NCBI GenBank assembly: GCA_038503035.1 | Contig: JAVSML010000969.1 | Location: 4,736 to 68,735, forward strand | Direction of reading: 5' to 3' | From: Crocodylus rhombifer | Lineage: Eukaryota; Chordata; Crocodylia; Crocodylidae | DNA: 64,000 nt | Shown: one piece after another, positions 1 through 11,205 of the stretch | Numbering within the stretch: the first letter of the stretch is position 1 | How the letters are laid out: each line of letters begins with the position of its first letter | Notes under the pieces: generated by a model | Seen by the model: only the letters and a program-made list of their open reading frames with translations | Told to the model about the DNA's origin: nothing | Database searches by the model: none | Program-made: the position numbers and the translations under genes

Positions 1-710
1 TGCTTAGGGCAGGGGCTCTTTCTTGCTTAGCGCAGGTGAGCCATCCAAATGCCCTTTAAATACAAATACTTCATGATTAGGCATGCTGGATGGCGTTTTG
101 CTTGAGCTGCATGAAGAAGCCTGCATTCCAGCCTGGATCCTGGAAGCAAAGTGCTATCAGCTAGCTTGAGTGCCTGCTGGAATTCTAGACTGAAGTCTCT
201 GCCCTTCTACAGACCCTCTGATCACATCTAGACAGTCAATTTCCTGTGCCTGGCAGCAGTGCCCTTAAGCATACCACACTGCTCCAGGTAGATGGGCTCC
301 TAAACCAAAAGCTGCATGTGCATAGTACCAGGGCCAACCTAATGGCCCCATCACTGAGAAATTAGCCAACCCACAGATGCAGAGATGCTTAAGGACACTA
401 CTGCCAGGCAAGGAGAGTTTACCAAGTAAATACATCTTCTGTGTTTAGGACTAGAACCACAATGGGAGCACAGGCTCAGCATTGGGCAGAGGCTAATTTT
501 GACAGCGCTCACACCACATCTTCAGACTTTCCCAGCAGAGACAGTCACAGCATGCCCCATTTACCCACCTGATCAGCTGCTCCCGAGACAGAAATGTGCC
601 AGTGAAGCTGCTCTGGAGTGACCCCCAGCAGTGACCTCCAAGCATGCAGAGTCCAAGGTCTCAGGAGCATCCTTACCAATATGAGCTGGGAACATAGCAT
701 GGAATAGTTG
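1..710. other. Unique sequence, no gene seen
   Basis: I see no long reading frame, repeat end or RNA gene here. The stretch is ordinary mixed-composition sequence leading up to the first LTR. Confidence 0.5.
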
Positions 711-714
711 CTCA

Positions 715-1257
715 TGCCATGAAAGTATGGTCGGGGGTAGAAAGGTAAGAAAGGTTTATTGACTTAACAAAAACACAACTACACATAGTAACAAGACAAA
801 CAATGACAGACAAAAACAATTCACGTCGACAACTTATCAGCAGTCCCCTCTGATGCCTGATGTACAGCAAGTCTCTCTTTCCACAAAGTTCAGCAAAGTC
901 AGGCATCCCTGATCAGCGTTGTCCGAGAGGTACTGGGAAGGACCCCTGGATAACGTACAATCACTCAGATTCTTTTTACTTCAACTGTCCTTAGACTGAC
1001 CAATAGCAGTACAAGCCTTGCATTCCTTTGATAAGGTTAATTTTAACTATGCCACAGGACCTTAATACTTCAAGGCTTTGCTAAATTTACTAGGTCTTAC
1101 TTTATACAAGGCCTTACTACATCTTAAACTTTAATTAGGCTCTTAGCAACAACATACAGCTTAATATCTAAACAAATACAGAAAAACACTTGGTCTAATC
1201 TTCATAGAGCCTTCAGCAAACACCTTTATCACACAGACATAATTTTCATCTGTCACA
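715..1257 (-). mobile_element. Solo LTR, retroviral type, minus strand
   Basis: Read on the minus strand, the segment begins TGTGACAG and ends ATGGCA, so it has the TG...CA ends of an LTR. It is flanked by a perfect 4-bp duplication, CTCA, at 711-714 and 1258-1261. A minus-strand AATAAA (755-760) lies about 40 bp before the 3' end, followed by a pyrimidine-rich tail, and an inverted CCAAT box (GCTATTGG) lies near 998-1005. I see no convincing TATA box. There is no internal retroviral region on either side, so it is best read as a solo LTR of about 543 bp left by recombination. The family is not identified. A 4-bp duplication alone can occur by chance; the combination of duplication, TG/CA ends and poly(A) signal is what supports the call. 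Confidence 0.65.
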
Positions 1258-1355
1258 CTCAATCTCTATGGAATGCATAACAAGCATAAAGCACCTATGA
1301 ACTGTATTCACACAGTTAGGGTGAGATTACACATTTGAGTTTGCAAGTGGCCAGC

Positions 1356-2267
1356 ATGGCCACCTACCCTTGCGGGGTCTGCTCCCTACTGGGGTCTCTG
1401 GCACGCCAGCTGGAGGAGCTCCAGGCCACAGTCCAGAGACTGCGTGCCATCAGGGACTGCGAGCAGGAGACTCCTACTGCCAGGCCCGTCTTTCTCCCCC
1501 GGGAGCCACAGGGGAGAGCTCCGTCTCTCTCCATGACTAAGGAGGACTCTGGGACCTCCTGCTCTGCCCAGTCAGGGGCATGGACCAAGGTGGTCAAGGG
1601 CCCCAAGGCCTGCCGCACCAAGGCCCCTCCCTCGCCGGAGCTTAGCAACAGGTTCGCACCTCTTGCAGCCCTGGCAGAGCCTGCTCAGTTGCCAGCTCCC
1701 GCAGGCAACCCAGGCTCAACCACAGCCACTGCCCCCGCTCTCCCCAAGTCAAAGCGAAAGGTGTTTGTTGTGGGAGACTCCATCCTGCAGGGCACTGAGG
1801 GGGCAATCTGCCGCCCCGACCCCTTAGCCCGGGAAGTCTGCTGCTTCCCGGGGGCCCGCATCTGAGACATTGCGGAGAGGATCCCGCAGCTCCTCCGGCC
1901 CACAGACCACTACCCCATGCTCCTTATTCATGTGGGCAATGACACGGCTCAGAGCACCCCCAGCCAGGTCATGAGGCACTACAGGGAGTTGGGAGTGGGG
2001 CTTAGGGGTCTGGGAGCTCAGGTGGTGTTTTCGTCCATCCTCCCAGTCTCGGGCTATGGGCTGAGGAGGGAGAGGAGGATCCACGCAGTGAACCAAAGAC
2101 TGCAGCGCTGGTGTCATCGGGAAGGCTTTGGCTTCCATGACCACAGCCCGCTCTTTGGCGAGAGAGGCAGCGAGCTGCTGGGAAGAGATGGCCTCCACCT
2201 CTCTCCCCTGGGGAGGAGGCTCTTCTCAGCCAGGCTGGCTGACCTGCTCCACCGGGCTTTAAACTAA
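1356..2267 (+). pseudogene. CR1 ORF1 relic, SGNH esterase domain
   Basis: The frame runs from the ATG at 1356 to the stop at 2265-2267, about 303 codons, in one frame throughout. The N-terminal part has a Cys-x2-Cys pair (CGVC) followed by a Leu-rich segment likely to be a coiled coil, then a Pro/Ala-rich linker. The C-terminal part is the SGNH-hydrolase-like esterase domain known from CR1 ORF1 proteins: the nucleophile block VVGDS (GDS codons 1773-1781), an HVGND block and the terminal DGLHLS block (Asp and His codons within 2187-2198). ORF1p of such LINEs binds RNA in the retrotransposition particle. The only lesion is one in-frame TGA at 1863-1865, in a context consistent with a CGA arginine codon lost by CpG decay. 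Confidence 0.9.
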
Positions 2268-2426
2268 GCCCGCTGGGGGATGGGGGGACTACTGCCACTG
2301 CTGGCCTGCAGAGCGACCCTTGCAAAGCCAGTGGACCAAGGCACTTAAGGGAGCCCACCCCTGCCCCAGCCCTGGCACAATCTGTGAGCAAGGCAAGAGC
2401 CCCCCAAGGGCACACTTGCCTGCCTG

Positions 2427-5177
2427 TACACTAATGCCAGGAGCCTGGGCGACAAGCAGGACGAGCTCATCCTCCTGCTCAGTGCAAAGAAATAAGATGT
2501 CATTGGGATAACGGAGACCTGGTGGGACTCCACCCATGACTGGACCATGGGTAGAGGACTATACCCTGTACAGGAGGGATCGTGTTGACAAAAGGGGCGG
2601 GGGTGTAGCTCTCTATGTCAAGGAAAGCTACATGTCCCTGCAAGCCGATGTTGGCGACCGACATGGACAGCTAGAGACCCTCTGGGTAAAAATTCATGGG
2701 GAATACAGCACAGGGGACACAATGGTGGGAGTCTACTACAGACCTCCCACTCAAAGTCCTGAGCTTGACCAGGAGTCCGCCCAGGAACTGACTGAGGCCA
2801 CTTGCTCCAGGACCTTGGTTGTCATGGGTGACTTCAATTACCTGGACATCTCCTGGGAAGATCACTCAGCAAAATCCGAGCGGTCGCAAAGCTTTCTCTC
2901 ATGCGTGGATGACCTCTACCTGACTCAAGAAGTCTGTGGGCCAACGAGAGGCAAAGCGCTGCTTGACCTGGTACTGGCTACGGGGGACGACCTAAAATCG
3001 GCAACCTAGTGATCGATGGGAAGCTGGGTGACAGCGACCACGAGCTGATCACCTTCACCATCCACCATAAAGCTGGCAAGTCAGTCAGCAACACAGAAGT
3101 CCTTGACTTCAGAGAAGCCAATTTTGACAAGCTCAAGAGGCTAGTCAGTCAGGCCCTCAGGGACCATGACCACAGGGAGATGGGAGTTCAAGAAGAGTGG
3201 TTGCTTCTCAAGGAAGCGATCAATGCACAAGCTAAATCTATCCCAACATGGAGGAAAGGCAGCAAGAAGGCACAGCAGCCCCCCTGGCTCTCCAGGGACC
3301 TAGCGGACCTCCTGTGGCTAAAAAGGAAAGCCTACAAAGGATGGAGGACAGGATTCACCTCCAAGGAGGATTACTCTGCACTGGTCCGGTCCTGCAGGGA
3401 GCAAACCAGGAAAGCCAAGGCTCCAACTGAACTCCAACTAGCTTCAGGCATCAAGGACAACAAAAAGTCCTTTTTCAGCTATGTGGGGACCCAGAGGAAA
3501 AGCAAGGGCAATGTTGGACCCCTGCTAAACCAGATGGGGCAACTGACAACTGACGCCCAGGAAAAAGCCAACCTATTAAATAGATACTTTGCATCAGTCT
3601 TTCATCAGTCCCATGGGACGCCCATGCCTGCTATGGGACAGGGAGATCCGGGTGATGAGGATCCCCTACCCTCCATAAATGCTGACCTCGTGAAGGAACA
3701 CCTTGAGAAGCTGGATACCTTCAAGTCAGCCGGCCCTGACAATCTGCACCCCAGGGTACTCAAGGAGCTGGTGAGGGTCATAGCCCAGTCCCTGGCATGG
3801 GTCTTTGAAAACTCCTGGTGCTCTGGTGTAGTGCCCGAAGACTGGAAGAAGGCCAATGTGGTGCCGATCTTCAAGAAAGAGAGGAGAGTGGATCCGGCTA
3901 ACTACAGGCCCATTAGGCTGACTTCTATCCTGGGGAAGATCCTAGAAAAGTTTATTAAGGAGGCCATCCTTGATGGACTGGCCCAGGCTAACATTCTAAG
4001 GGATAGCCAGCATGGGTTTGTTGCGGGTAGGTCTTGTTTGACCAATCTCATTTCCTTCTATGACCAGGTGACCTATCACCTGGACAAGGGAGAAGAGGTT
4101 GATGTTATATATCTTGACTTCAAAAAAGCTTTTGATCTGGTATCCCATGATCACCTCTTGGCCAAACTGCCCAGTTGTGGCCTCGGGTCCACCACGATCC
4201 GCTGGCTGGGAAATTGGCTCCGTGGTCGGACTCAGAGGGTTGTGATTGATGGCAGTCACTCATCGTGGTGCCCTGTGACCAGTGGGTCCCTCAAGGCTCT
4301 GTCCTGGGACCCATCCTGTTCAACATCTTCATTAATGATGTGGACATTGGAGTCAGGAGCGGACTGGCCAAGTTTGCCAATGACACCAAACTTTGGGGGC
4401 AAAGCATTCACGCCAGAGGACAGGCGAGTGATCCAGGCTGACCTGGACAAGCTCAGCAAATGGGCAGACAAGAACCTCATGGTGTTTAACACCGAAAAAT
4501 GCAAGGTTCTCCACCTTGGGAGGAAAAACCTGCAGCACCCTTATAGGCTCGGCAGTGCTACTTTGGTTAGCACTACAGAAGAAAGAGACTTGGGGGTCAT
4601 TATTGACCACGAGATGAACATGAGCCTGCAATGCGATGCTGCATCTAGTAAAGCGACCAAAACGCTGGCTTGCATCCATAGATGCTTCTCGAGCAAATCC
4701 CGGGACGTCATTCTCCCCTTGTACTCGGCCTTGGTGAGGCCGCAGCTGGAGTGCTGCATCCCGTTTTGGGCTCCACCATTCAAAAAGGATGTGGAGAAGC
4801 TTGAGAGAGTCCAGAGAAGAGCCACGCACATGATCAGAGGTCAGGAAAACAGATCTTACGGTGACAGGCTGAGAGCCATGGGACTCTTTAGCCTGGAAAA
4901 GCGCAGGCTCAGGGGTGATCTGATGGCCACCTATAAGTTTATCAGGGGTGACCACCAGGATCTGGGGGAACATTTGTTCACCAGAGCGCCCCAAGGGATT
5001 ACGAGGTCAAACAGTCATAAACTACTACGAGACCATTTCAGGCTGGACATAAGGAAGAATTTCTTTACTGTCCAAGCCGCAAAGGTCTGGAACAGTCTGC
5101 CAGCGGAGGTGGTTCAAGCACCTACATTGAACACCTTCAAGAGTAAATTGGATGTTTATCTTGCTGGGATCCTATGA
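2427..5177 (+). pseudogene. CR1 ORF2 relic: APE endonuclease + reverse transcriptase
   Basis: Domain order is an apurinic-type endonuclease, then reverse transcriptase and a C-terminal region. Endonuclease motifs are NARSL (about 2433), ITETWW (about 2505-2522), GVYYRPP, MGDFN (about 2824) and SDHEL (about 3033). RT motifs are NVVPIFKK, NYRPI, HGFVAGRSCLTN and YLDFKKAFD (motif A Asp present). Lesions: an in-frame TAA at 2493-2495; a frameshift near 2545-2560; another near 2993-3000; and a pair near 4270 and 4400, between which the VPQGS and catalytic block are read out of frame. The catalytic box at 4373-4384 reads FAND instead of the usual FADD, so the polymerase is doubly inactivated. The C-terminus is open to the stop at 5175-5177. 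Confidence 0.92.
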
Positions 5178-5268
5178 CCCCAGCTGACTTCCTGCCCTTT
5201 GGCCAGGGGGCTGCACTCGATCTCCCGAGGTCCCTTCTAGCCCTGATGTCTATGAAATCTATGAAAAG

Positions 5269-6868
5269 TGCTAATTGTAAGGAATATTAGCTGGTGTTAA
5301 GATGATCACTAACTAATAATCAGTGGTACATTAAGGGTTAATATCCTCTCTAATGTGCACTGCTCCAACTTGCCATTAGAGATCTGGGGAGTAGGGGTAA
5401 GTCAGCCCCAACAACTGCTCCCTCCCTGCTCTGGGTGGGAAGGGGAGTAGTGTGCCTGGAGATCGATCAACATGAAGCAGCATGCCAGGAGGTGGAAAAA
5501 CATTGGAGGGGGGGCTATATCAAATGTAGTTATTTAAAAGCATTGTATTTGATTGAAGTTAAATAAAAGAAATAAAAAAATAAAGACTCCAGACGGTCAT
5601 TTGTTTCAATAAATTGTAGATAGTGGGAGAGGGCTGGGCCCTGAGGGGCCCCTTACCCAAGCCCACTGCAGCCACCCCTTTGGCTTGAGGCTGAGGGAGG
5701 CCAAAGTAGGCTGTAAGGGGGACTGTCCTGCAGGGGGGTGGCACAGGTCTGGGGCCAGGGACTGCAAGGGGCGGGAGGTGCCGAGGAGCCTGTCCATGGG
5801 TTCCCTCCTGGTGGGGGTAAGGGGAGGAGTTTGGTACCCTGACCCCCTGGTAACCCACACCATTAGCTGGCTGCATACCAGCCTGCAATTCCAGCCAGCT
5901 GCCAAGCTCCCTGCCCTCTCTAGGGAAGCCAGGGACAGCTCTTCCCAGTTAGCTGAAAGCAGGGACTGAGGAGGGTGAACCTGGGGCTGCTGACCTGAGA
6001 ACTGGAATCACTTGTCATCTGAAACCCTTCTCCTCTTCCCAGGGAACAGGGCTCAAGCCTTGGCCAAAGCCAGTAGAACCTCCTCTCCTGCAATTTTCTG
6101 AGTTGCTGCTTCAAGTTCAAAGGGACAGTGTCTTCCTTCACAGCAGCTGATTGGCTGCAGTTTTTTCAAAGGAGCATGAGTGGGGAAAGCCAGGGGCATA
6201 CAATGAAGGCTGCCAGGAGCAGGTGGGTCCCTGAGAAGCCTCCCAGCCCCCTGCAGCTCCCTCATGGGACTCACCAGGTGCCGTAGAGTTCAGGAGGATG
6301 CAAGGTTTGTTCTTGGAGTAGGAGAGTAAGAAAGGCTGGGAATGGTGCATTCTGGGATGCTGAAGGACTCCAAACTGGTCATTTTATGTCAGTGGAATAC
6401 TTAAGTTCACTAGCTAGTTAACATCATTCAGTGATAATCCTCCCCTGAAGTAGCATGACTTTGAGACACCTAAAGGGCACTTAGCACTAGTTAGTAAGCT
6501 TTTTCAAGTTTTAAGCACTCCTAACAAGAGCAAATTGCAATGTGTAATCTCAGTTTTAGTGTACTGAACCAGAAGCCAGGGTGCAAGAGTCCCTGGGCTG
6601 ACCAGCACAAGGTGGAGGTGCTGATGCACTTAGAAAACTTTAACTCTGAAAACTACCTGTCTCTGGTGTCAAGTGTCAGTTTGGCAGGGTTTTCAGGATA
6701 AAAATATTATAATGAGGCACTCATGTCCTTCAGTGAATGTAGCCCTTTGCTTCTCTGTGCTTCAAGCTCTCCTTCTCTAAAATAGCTCTTTGCAGTGGCT
6801 CTCTAAGGAGACACTGAAAATGGAAGGGTGCTCAGATGCTATGGTAGTGCAAGCACTGATGATGCGTA
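5269..6868. other. Unique sequence, no gene seen
   Basis: The stretch has a short A-rich segment near 5555-5585 and a CATTCTGGGATGCTG motif near 6347-6361, a sequence type often found in old DNA-transposon ends. Open frames near 5559-5969 lack any recognisable domain and overlap on both strands, so I do not call genes. Confidence 0.4.
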
Positions 6869-7110
6869 GGGGGTGCACATGGATGCACATGCACCCCCTG
6901 AGATTGGCAGTGCACCCCCTGCGATTGGCCACTGCTGACACTGCCAGCAGCACCTGTGGGTGGTTGCCACTTGCACCCCGCCTCGCCACCAACACTGCCG
7001 TGGCCACCTGCGGAAGCTCCCTACTCACTGCTGCAACCACCACCTGCGGGCAGTCGCCATGCCCCACCCCAGCCTCTGGGGGCATGAGTTGATCATGAGT
7101 GCAAGCCAGG
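6869..7110 (+). repeat. Dispersed repeat with GGGGGTGCA palindrome
   Basis: It begins with an imperfect palindrome at 6869-6898 (GGGGGTGCA ... TGCACCCCC), followed by the direct doublet GCACCCCCTGMGATTGGC at about 6891-6929 and a run of CACCTGCGG-containing units. The same sequence occurs in inverted orientation at 57395-57575, so it is a dispersed family, probably part of a DNA transposon. No terminal duplication was found. Confidence 0.6.
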
Positions 7111-8690
7111 TAAATACCTACAAAGCTGGTTTTGGTTTTTGCCTTCATAAGAAGGCAAAGTCCACCAGAATTTCCACAGTCTGAGCAGCACAAGGCTGAA
7201 GTATGAGAAGCCAGTGACAATCATCTCACTCATAAATCTAATTAGGGTGCTTGGGGATTTTTTGGCTTTTTTATTATTTCCTAAAGCAAACTTGCAAGCA
7301 CAAGGACAGATGTCAAGACCAACCTTTTAAATATCACTATGAAAGTGAGCATTGATACCAGGGAGCAAAAACTGTTTATGCTCTTGCTATTTAATGGTGT
7401 AAAACAATACACTTTACAGCAACTATTAGCTAGCTAATGGCATCCCATCATTCCTCATATCAGTTAAGTGACAGATGGAGTTGACGGCATAATTAAGCCA
7501 CCATGAGTGTCATAAATTACAAAACTACTATCAATGTTCCAAACACACCAAAGGAACCCTTGCAGATATGATGTACGATGAGTATGAGTGAGCAGTTCTC
7601 ATTATGTGACAGAAACAAAGCCATTATGCATTTGCTATCGCTGTGAGGAAACCTTAGAATCAGCCACATTGCATCACTAATGAGACATGTTTTGCAGTTC
7701 AATGGAGCTCCCTCTGAAAAAAAAACAGGTTAGGGAGGGCTAGTCTATTTCTTTTTCATCAAGCAATGTAGCCATTTGACTACTTGATCTGAATTCAGGC
7801 TTAGCTTCACAGGATGTGGGACAAGCTCTCTTGCCAGTGCAGTGTATATTTGGATGTTGAAGTCTTTCCTCCAGCAAAATGCCCCCACCTCAAAGAAGCT
7901 TTGGTTTCAGAAGAGGGCAGATGAAGCCGAGTGTCCCCCAAATCTTCCCTGGATCTACATTCCAGACATTCGCAACATCAGAATGAGATGTGGGTCCCTA
8001 GAGACAGCACTGATCTTTTGGTGGAAGATTTCAAAAACATTCCTTGTAAAGCAAATTTGACACACAAAGCCTTCCCACTTCTTCACTTCCACTTAATAAT
8101 GAGTCATTTGTATAACTAATTGAAATGTTTTCATTTGGAATGCTTTTCCAATGGACTGTTGTTTCATTGAAAAGGAAACATTCTCCAAGAACACACTGAT
8201 ATTGACAATTTTTTCAGTGGAAACATTTTGAACTGATCTGAAATTGACATGATGTATTCCATTTCCTCATTCTCATTCCACTTTACTCCAGTGTTCTCAG
8301 GTTCATTCTATTTCCAATATTAGATTAAATTAATTAGATTCAAGCCATATCACATACAGAAATAAAATATTTAATGATGACATTTTGATGTTTCTGACCA
8401 GGATTTCTTTCTTATTATTTTTGGAATTTGTGTTTTGTTAAAAAAATAAAGAAAAAAAGAAAAAAAGATTTTAACTTTCTTCCCATTTTGTGACAAGTCA
8501 AATCTCAGAATGTTGGAATTTACCACAGCATGTAAGTTCTATTTTCTACACAGGTCTAAGCATTCTCATTATAGCAAAAAACGAGGCTTTAACTGAGATC
8601 AGAATCCTATGGTGATAGGAATATATAGCCATACAGAAAGAGACAGCCCCTGAAAAGTGCAAGTGAAAGGAAACATTAGTCACACATGCT
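7111..8690. other. Unique AT-rich sequence, no gene seen
   Basis: No convincing coding or repeat feature was found. An A-rich low-complexity run of AAAAAG/AAATAA units lies at about 8440-8470. Confidence 0.45.
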
Positions 8691-8694
8691 TTTT

Positions 8695-8800
8695 GCAGAT
8701 GGGAAACAAGGCGCAGACACATTAAGTGATATGCCCACAGTCACACAGGGAATTTGTAGCAAAGCCAGAAACCAAACCCTGTCCAGCCTTATTTCTTTAA
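8695..8800 (-). repeat. MIR-like SINE relic
   Basis: The plus strand reads GATGGGAAACAAGGCGCAGA, then TTAAGTGATATGCCCACAGT and CACACAGGGA. This is the reverse complement of the conserved core of MIR-type tRNA-derived SINEs (the GACCTTGGGCAAGTCACTTAA region and the CAGTTTCC region). It is an old, diverged copy. Confidence 0.7.
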
Positions 8801-9964
8801 TTATCACTGAAATACTCTCACAGTGGCGCAACTGAAATCAGGTTTCAGAGTAATGCACTATAGAAATGAATGAAAGAGCTCACATCTCTCAGAGTAATTG
8901 TTTTGGGTTGTTTTCAAGTTCCGACAAATATCACTGCACAAACAGCTACCCAGTGCACTCCATACAGGGTATCTTTACAACCAGAAGTGATAGACACCTC
9001 CCTTTAAAAAAACCCCCCAAAAAATTAGAATTTGGATCCTCAGATTAACTTTTTGAAGATCAATTAGATGAGCTCTTGGTTAGTTTCTGTCTCTGGCAGC
9101 ACAGAAGTGGATGTTAGTTCTTTCCAATTCTTTGTAGAGTTCTCTATGATACATTGTTAGGTTCTGGGTGGAGACACACTTATAAATGGTATGCTAGCAC
9201 AAGCTCATATTTTACAGCCTGTCCCTGTGACCTATAATGATACAGTGCATCATCATAACAGAAGATTATCCCTTCAAACTTTAAATGAATTTAATTTACT
9301 TGACTGTAGGGTGGGGAGAGGGCAGCTGTCCACAGACATATTATTTTATCAAGAAAACACATAGAGAAATCTGTAGATCAGACAAATAGAAGCACATTAA
9401 GGCTGACAGTGAGTGATGTAAATTTACTGGGAAATTATATGGAGAGAGTAGGGGAAGTGACACAATTTACATTTGGTGCCTCTGTTTATTGCTTACAGCT
9501 GAGCATTATAAATAATATACTGTGCTCTCACTGCATGCCCTATAAAACTATTTTTTCCCCGTCTTCAGCTCTCATGGATTTGGTGACATGTATAAAGTAC
9601 CTCAGTGTGGTTGACCAAGGAAAATACTTGCAGGGGAGCTAGTGATGGGGTGTGGGCAGGGAAGCAAGGAGTCACAGATTCATTCAGGAAGGATATGGAT
9701 TGAGCTTTTCAAAGTGACCTGTGCTTTTTGGCACTTCAACCTTCAAAGACCTCTGAAAAATCATATTCCTTTTAAGGTCTCCCAAGACAGACACATAAAA
9801 CACTTGACCCTTAAGCTAATGTTACCTTGGGGGTTTCATTGTGATTACCATATTATCAGCTTCCTATATAGCCCATGCTCTACAGGGCCAAGTGTCTCAG
9901 ATGAACAATAATAGCAAAGGGTTTTTCATCAGCAGACCACCAAGCACTTTATGAAGGAGGTCAG
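8801..9964. other. Unique sequence, no gene seen
   Basis: I see no gene or element end here. Short open frames near 8866-9048 and 9409-9911 show no family motif. Confidence 0.4.
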
Positions 9965-10008
9965 TGCCATTGTCCTCACTTTCCATGCCTCAATTTTTCC
10001 ATCTGTAG
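9965..10008 (+). repeat. MIR-like SINE 3' core, cut by LTR
   Basis: The string TTCCATGCCTCAATTTTTCC followed by ATCTGTA matches the CCTCAGTTTCCTCATCTGTA region of MIR-type SINEs. It stops abruptly at the end of the LTR that begins at 10009, suggesting the LTR landed in an older SINE. It is short, so confidence is modest. Confidence 0.4.
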
Positions 10009-11006
10009 TGTGGCGGGCCAGTAGGGGGCGCTCCTGCATTGAGCCGCCCACCTCCCTGCGCCCACCCACCTTCCAGGCTCCAAATGCCTCCCTAGGGGCG
10101 CCTTATGCTTGGCCGACTCCTCTCCCGGAGCACACTCGCTAGTCTGGGGGTAACATCGCCACCACCACCCCGAGAAGGGACTGTCTCAGCCCTGTGTCCT
10201 CGGGGAAACACAGGCCTAATAGTCCGACGGGTACTCGACCCAGTACAGGCACTTGGGGCACTTCCCCAAGTCAAGGGGGCAAAAAGTAAAGTCTCCCTTA
10301 GTCCGCAGACCAAAGGGGTCTCTTAGGCATAATTCTGACCCACTCCTCAATAAGTCTCCCACACCAGTCAAAAAGGAGAACTTTACTGATTACAAGGGGT
10401 AGGGTAAATTAGGGTACAGGGTTGAGCAATATCTTAGAAATCCTAAAGAGCAAACAGTGTGGCTGAGGTAGCCTTCTGATCACGCATCTGTGTTACTGCC
10501 AGCTAAATGTCTCATCCGATTGAGTAGCTTACTCACAAGCATCTTCCAGAGTTCTCCAGTTTCCCCTCTGGAGTCTTGGGATGAGAGAGAGAGCTAGGTC
10601 CGGATGGTAAGGCTTCTCTGTCTCTCCTGCTTTGCTGCTGCTTCACCTCATGTCTGAAGAGGAGAGAGAGAGGGCCTCCTCCCCCCCCCCCAACCTATAT
10701 AGCCCCTGTGACCTCATTCACCTGGTCCAGTGGAGGTCAGCCCCAGTTGGCTGTCAGCCAACCAATTTGAAATACATCACCTGTTACCAGGCAGATTCCA
10801 GCTCCCCAGGTAGAAACCCCCCACCCAGGTAATTGATGCAAGTCACGTAGGCAGAGGGAGCAGGTTTCCCCCCTCCCTCAGGAATGCAGCCAGCTCAGGT
10901 TACCTAAAGAGACAGGCTGAGGTGTGAATCCTCCGTGCTGGCCCATCTAATCACATAGTCACAGGGCAGAGATTTTGGGGAGAAACCAAGGTGGCTTTCT
11001 GCCACA
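10009..11006 (-). mobile_element. Solo LTR, about 1 kb, minus strand
   Basis: The ends form a perfect 6-bp inverted repeat, TGTGGC ... GCCACA. Flanks are TGTAG (10004-10008) and TGGAG (11007-11011), a 5-bp target duplication with one mismatch. On the minus strand there is a TATA box (GGGGCTATATAGG within 10691-10706) and, about 310 bp downstream, an AGTAAA possible poly(A) signal near 10381-10387, spacing consistent with U3-R-U5 order. A poly-C run at about 10680-10690 sits just next to the TATA box. No internal region or partner LTR is present. The family is not identified. Confidence 0.75.
10691..10706 (-). promoter_or_regulatory. LTR TATA box
   Basis: The minus strand reads GGGGCTATATAGGTTG, a good TATA element inside the LTR, upstream of its possible poly(A) signal. 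Whether it is still active cannot be told from sequence. Confidence 0.5.
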
Positions 11007-11099
11007 TGGAGTATCACCCAGCCAGCCAGGTGGGCATGGAACCTAGGTCACTTTAGATAAAGCATCCCCACTACCATTTTTCAGAGCAGGTATGCTGAT

Positions 11100-11205
11100 A
11101 CACAAGACTGGAGTCTGCTGGAGTGAGGTAATTACCAGCCTTCTGCAGACTCGATTAATCGAGTCTGCTCCAACACACCGTAATTACAACACATGGGAGA
11201 AGCCT
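11100..11205. repeat. Palindromic MITE-like repeat
   Basis: A perfect 24-bp palindrome at 11145-11168 (GCAGACTCGATT followed by its exact reverse complement) is the centre of a longer imperfect inverted repeat. Outward on the left is GAGGTAATTACC and on the right is CCGTAATTAC. The structure would extrude as a hairpin and looks like a small inverted-repeat transposon. No target duplication was identified. Confidence 0.6.

Larger units (their letters stand above)
1338..5268 (+). mobile_element. CR1 LINE, nearly full length
   Basis: This is a non-LTR retrotransposon of the CR1 clade. It carries ORF1 (about 1356-2267), an intergenic gap, ORF2 (about 2427-5177) and a short 3' UTR ending in the CR1-type tail of repeated TCTATGAAA units at about 5247-5268. 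Most CR1 copies are severely 5'-truncated. This one retains ORF1 and lacks at most the 5' UTR, making it the most complete element in the window. The left boundary is soft, set just before the first ORF1 methionine. Several stops and frameshifts show it is dead. Its tail and C-terminal sequence match the small fragment at 15128-15330, which belongs to the same subfamily. Confidence 0.95.

Noticed and set aside
1917..2267. Separate 116-codon gene
   Set aside because: It is the second half of CR1 ORF1, in the same frame after the TGA at 1863-1865.
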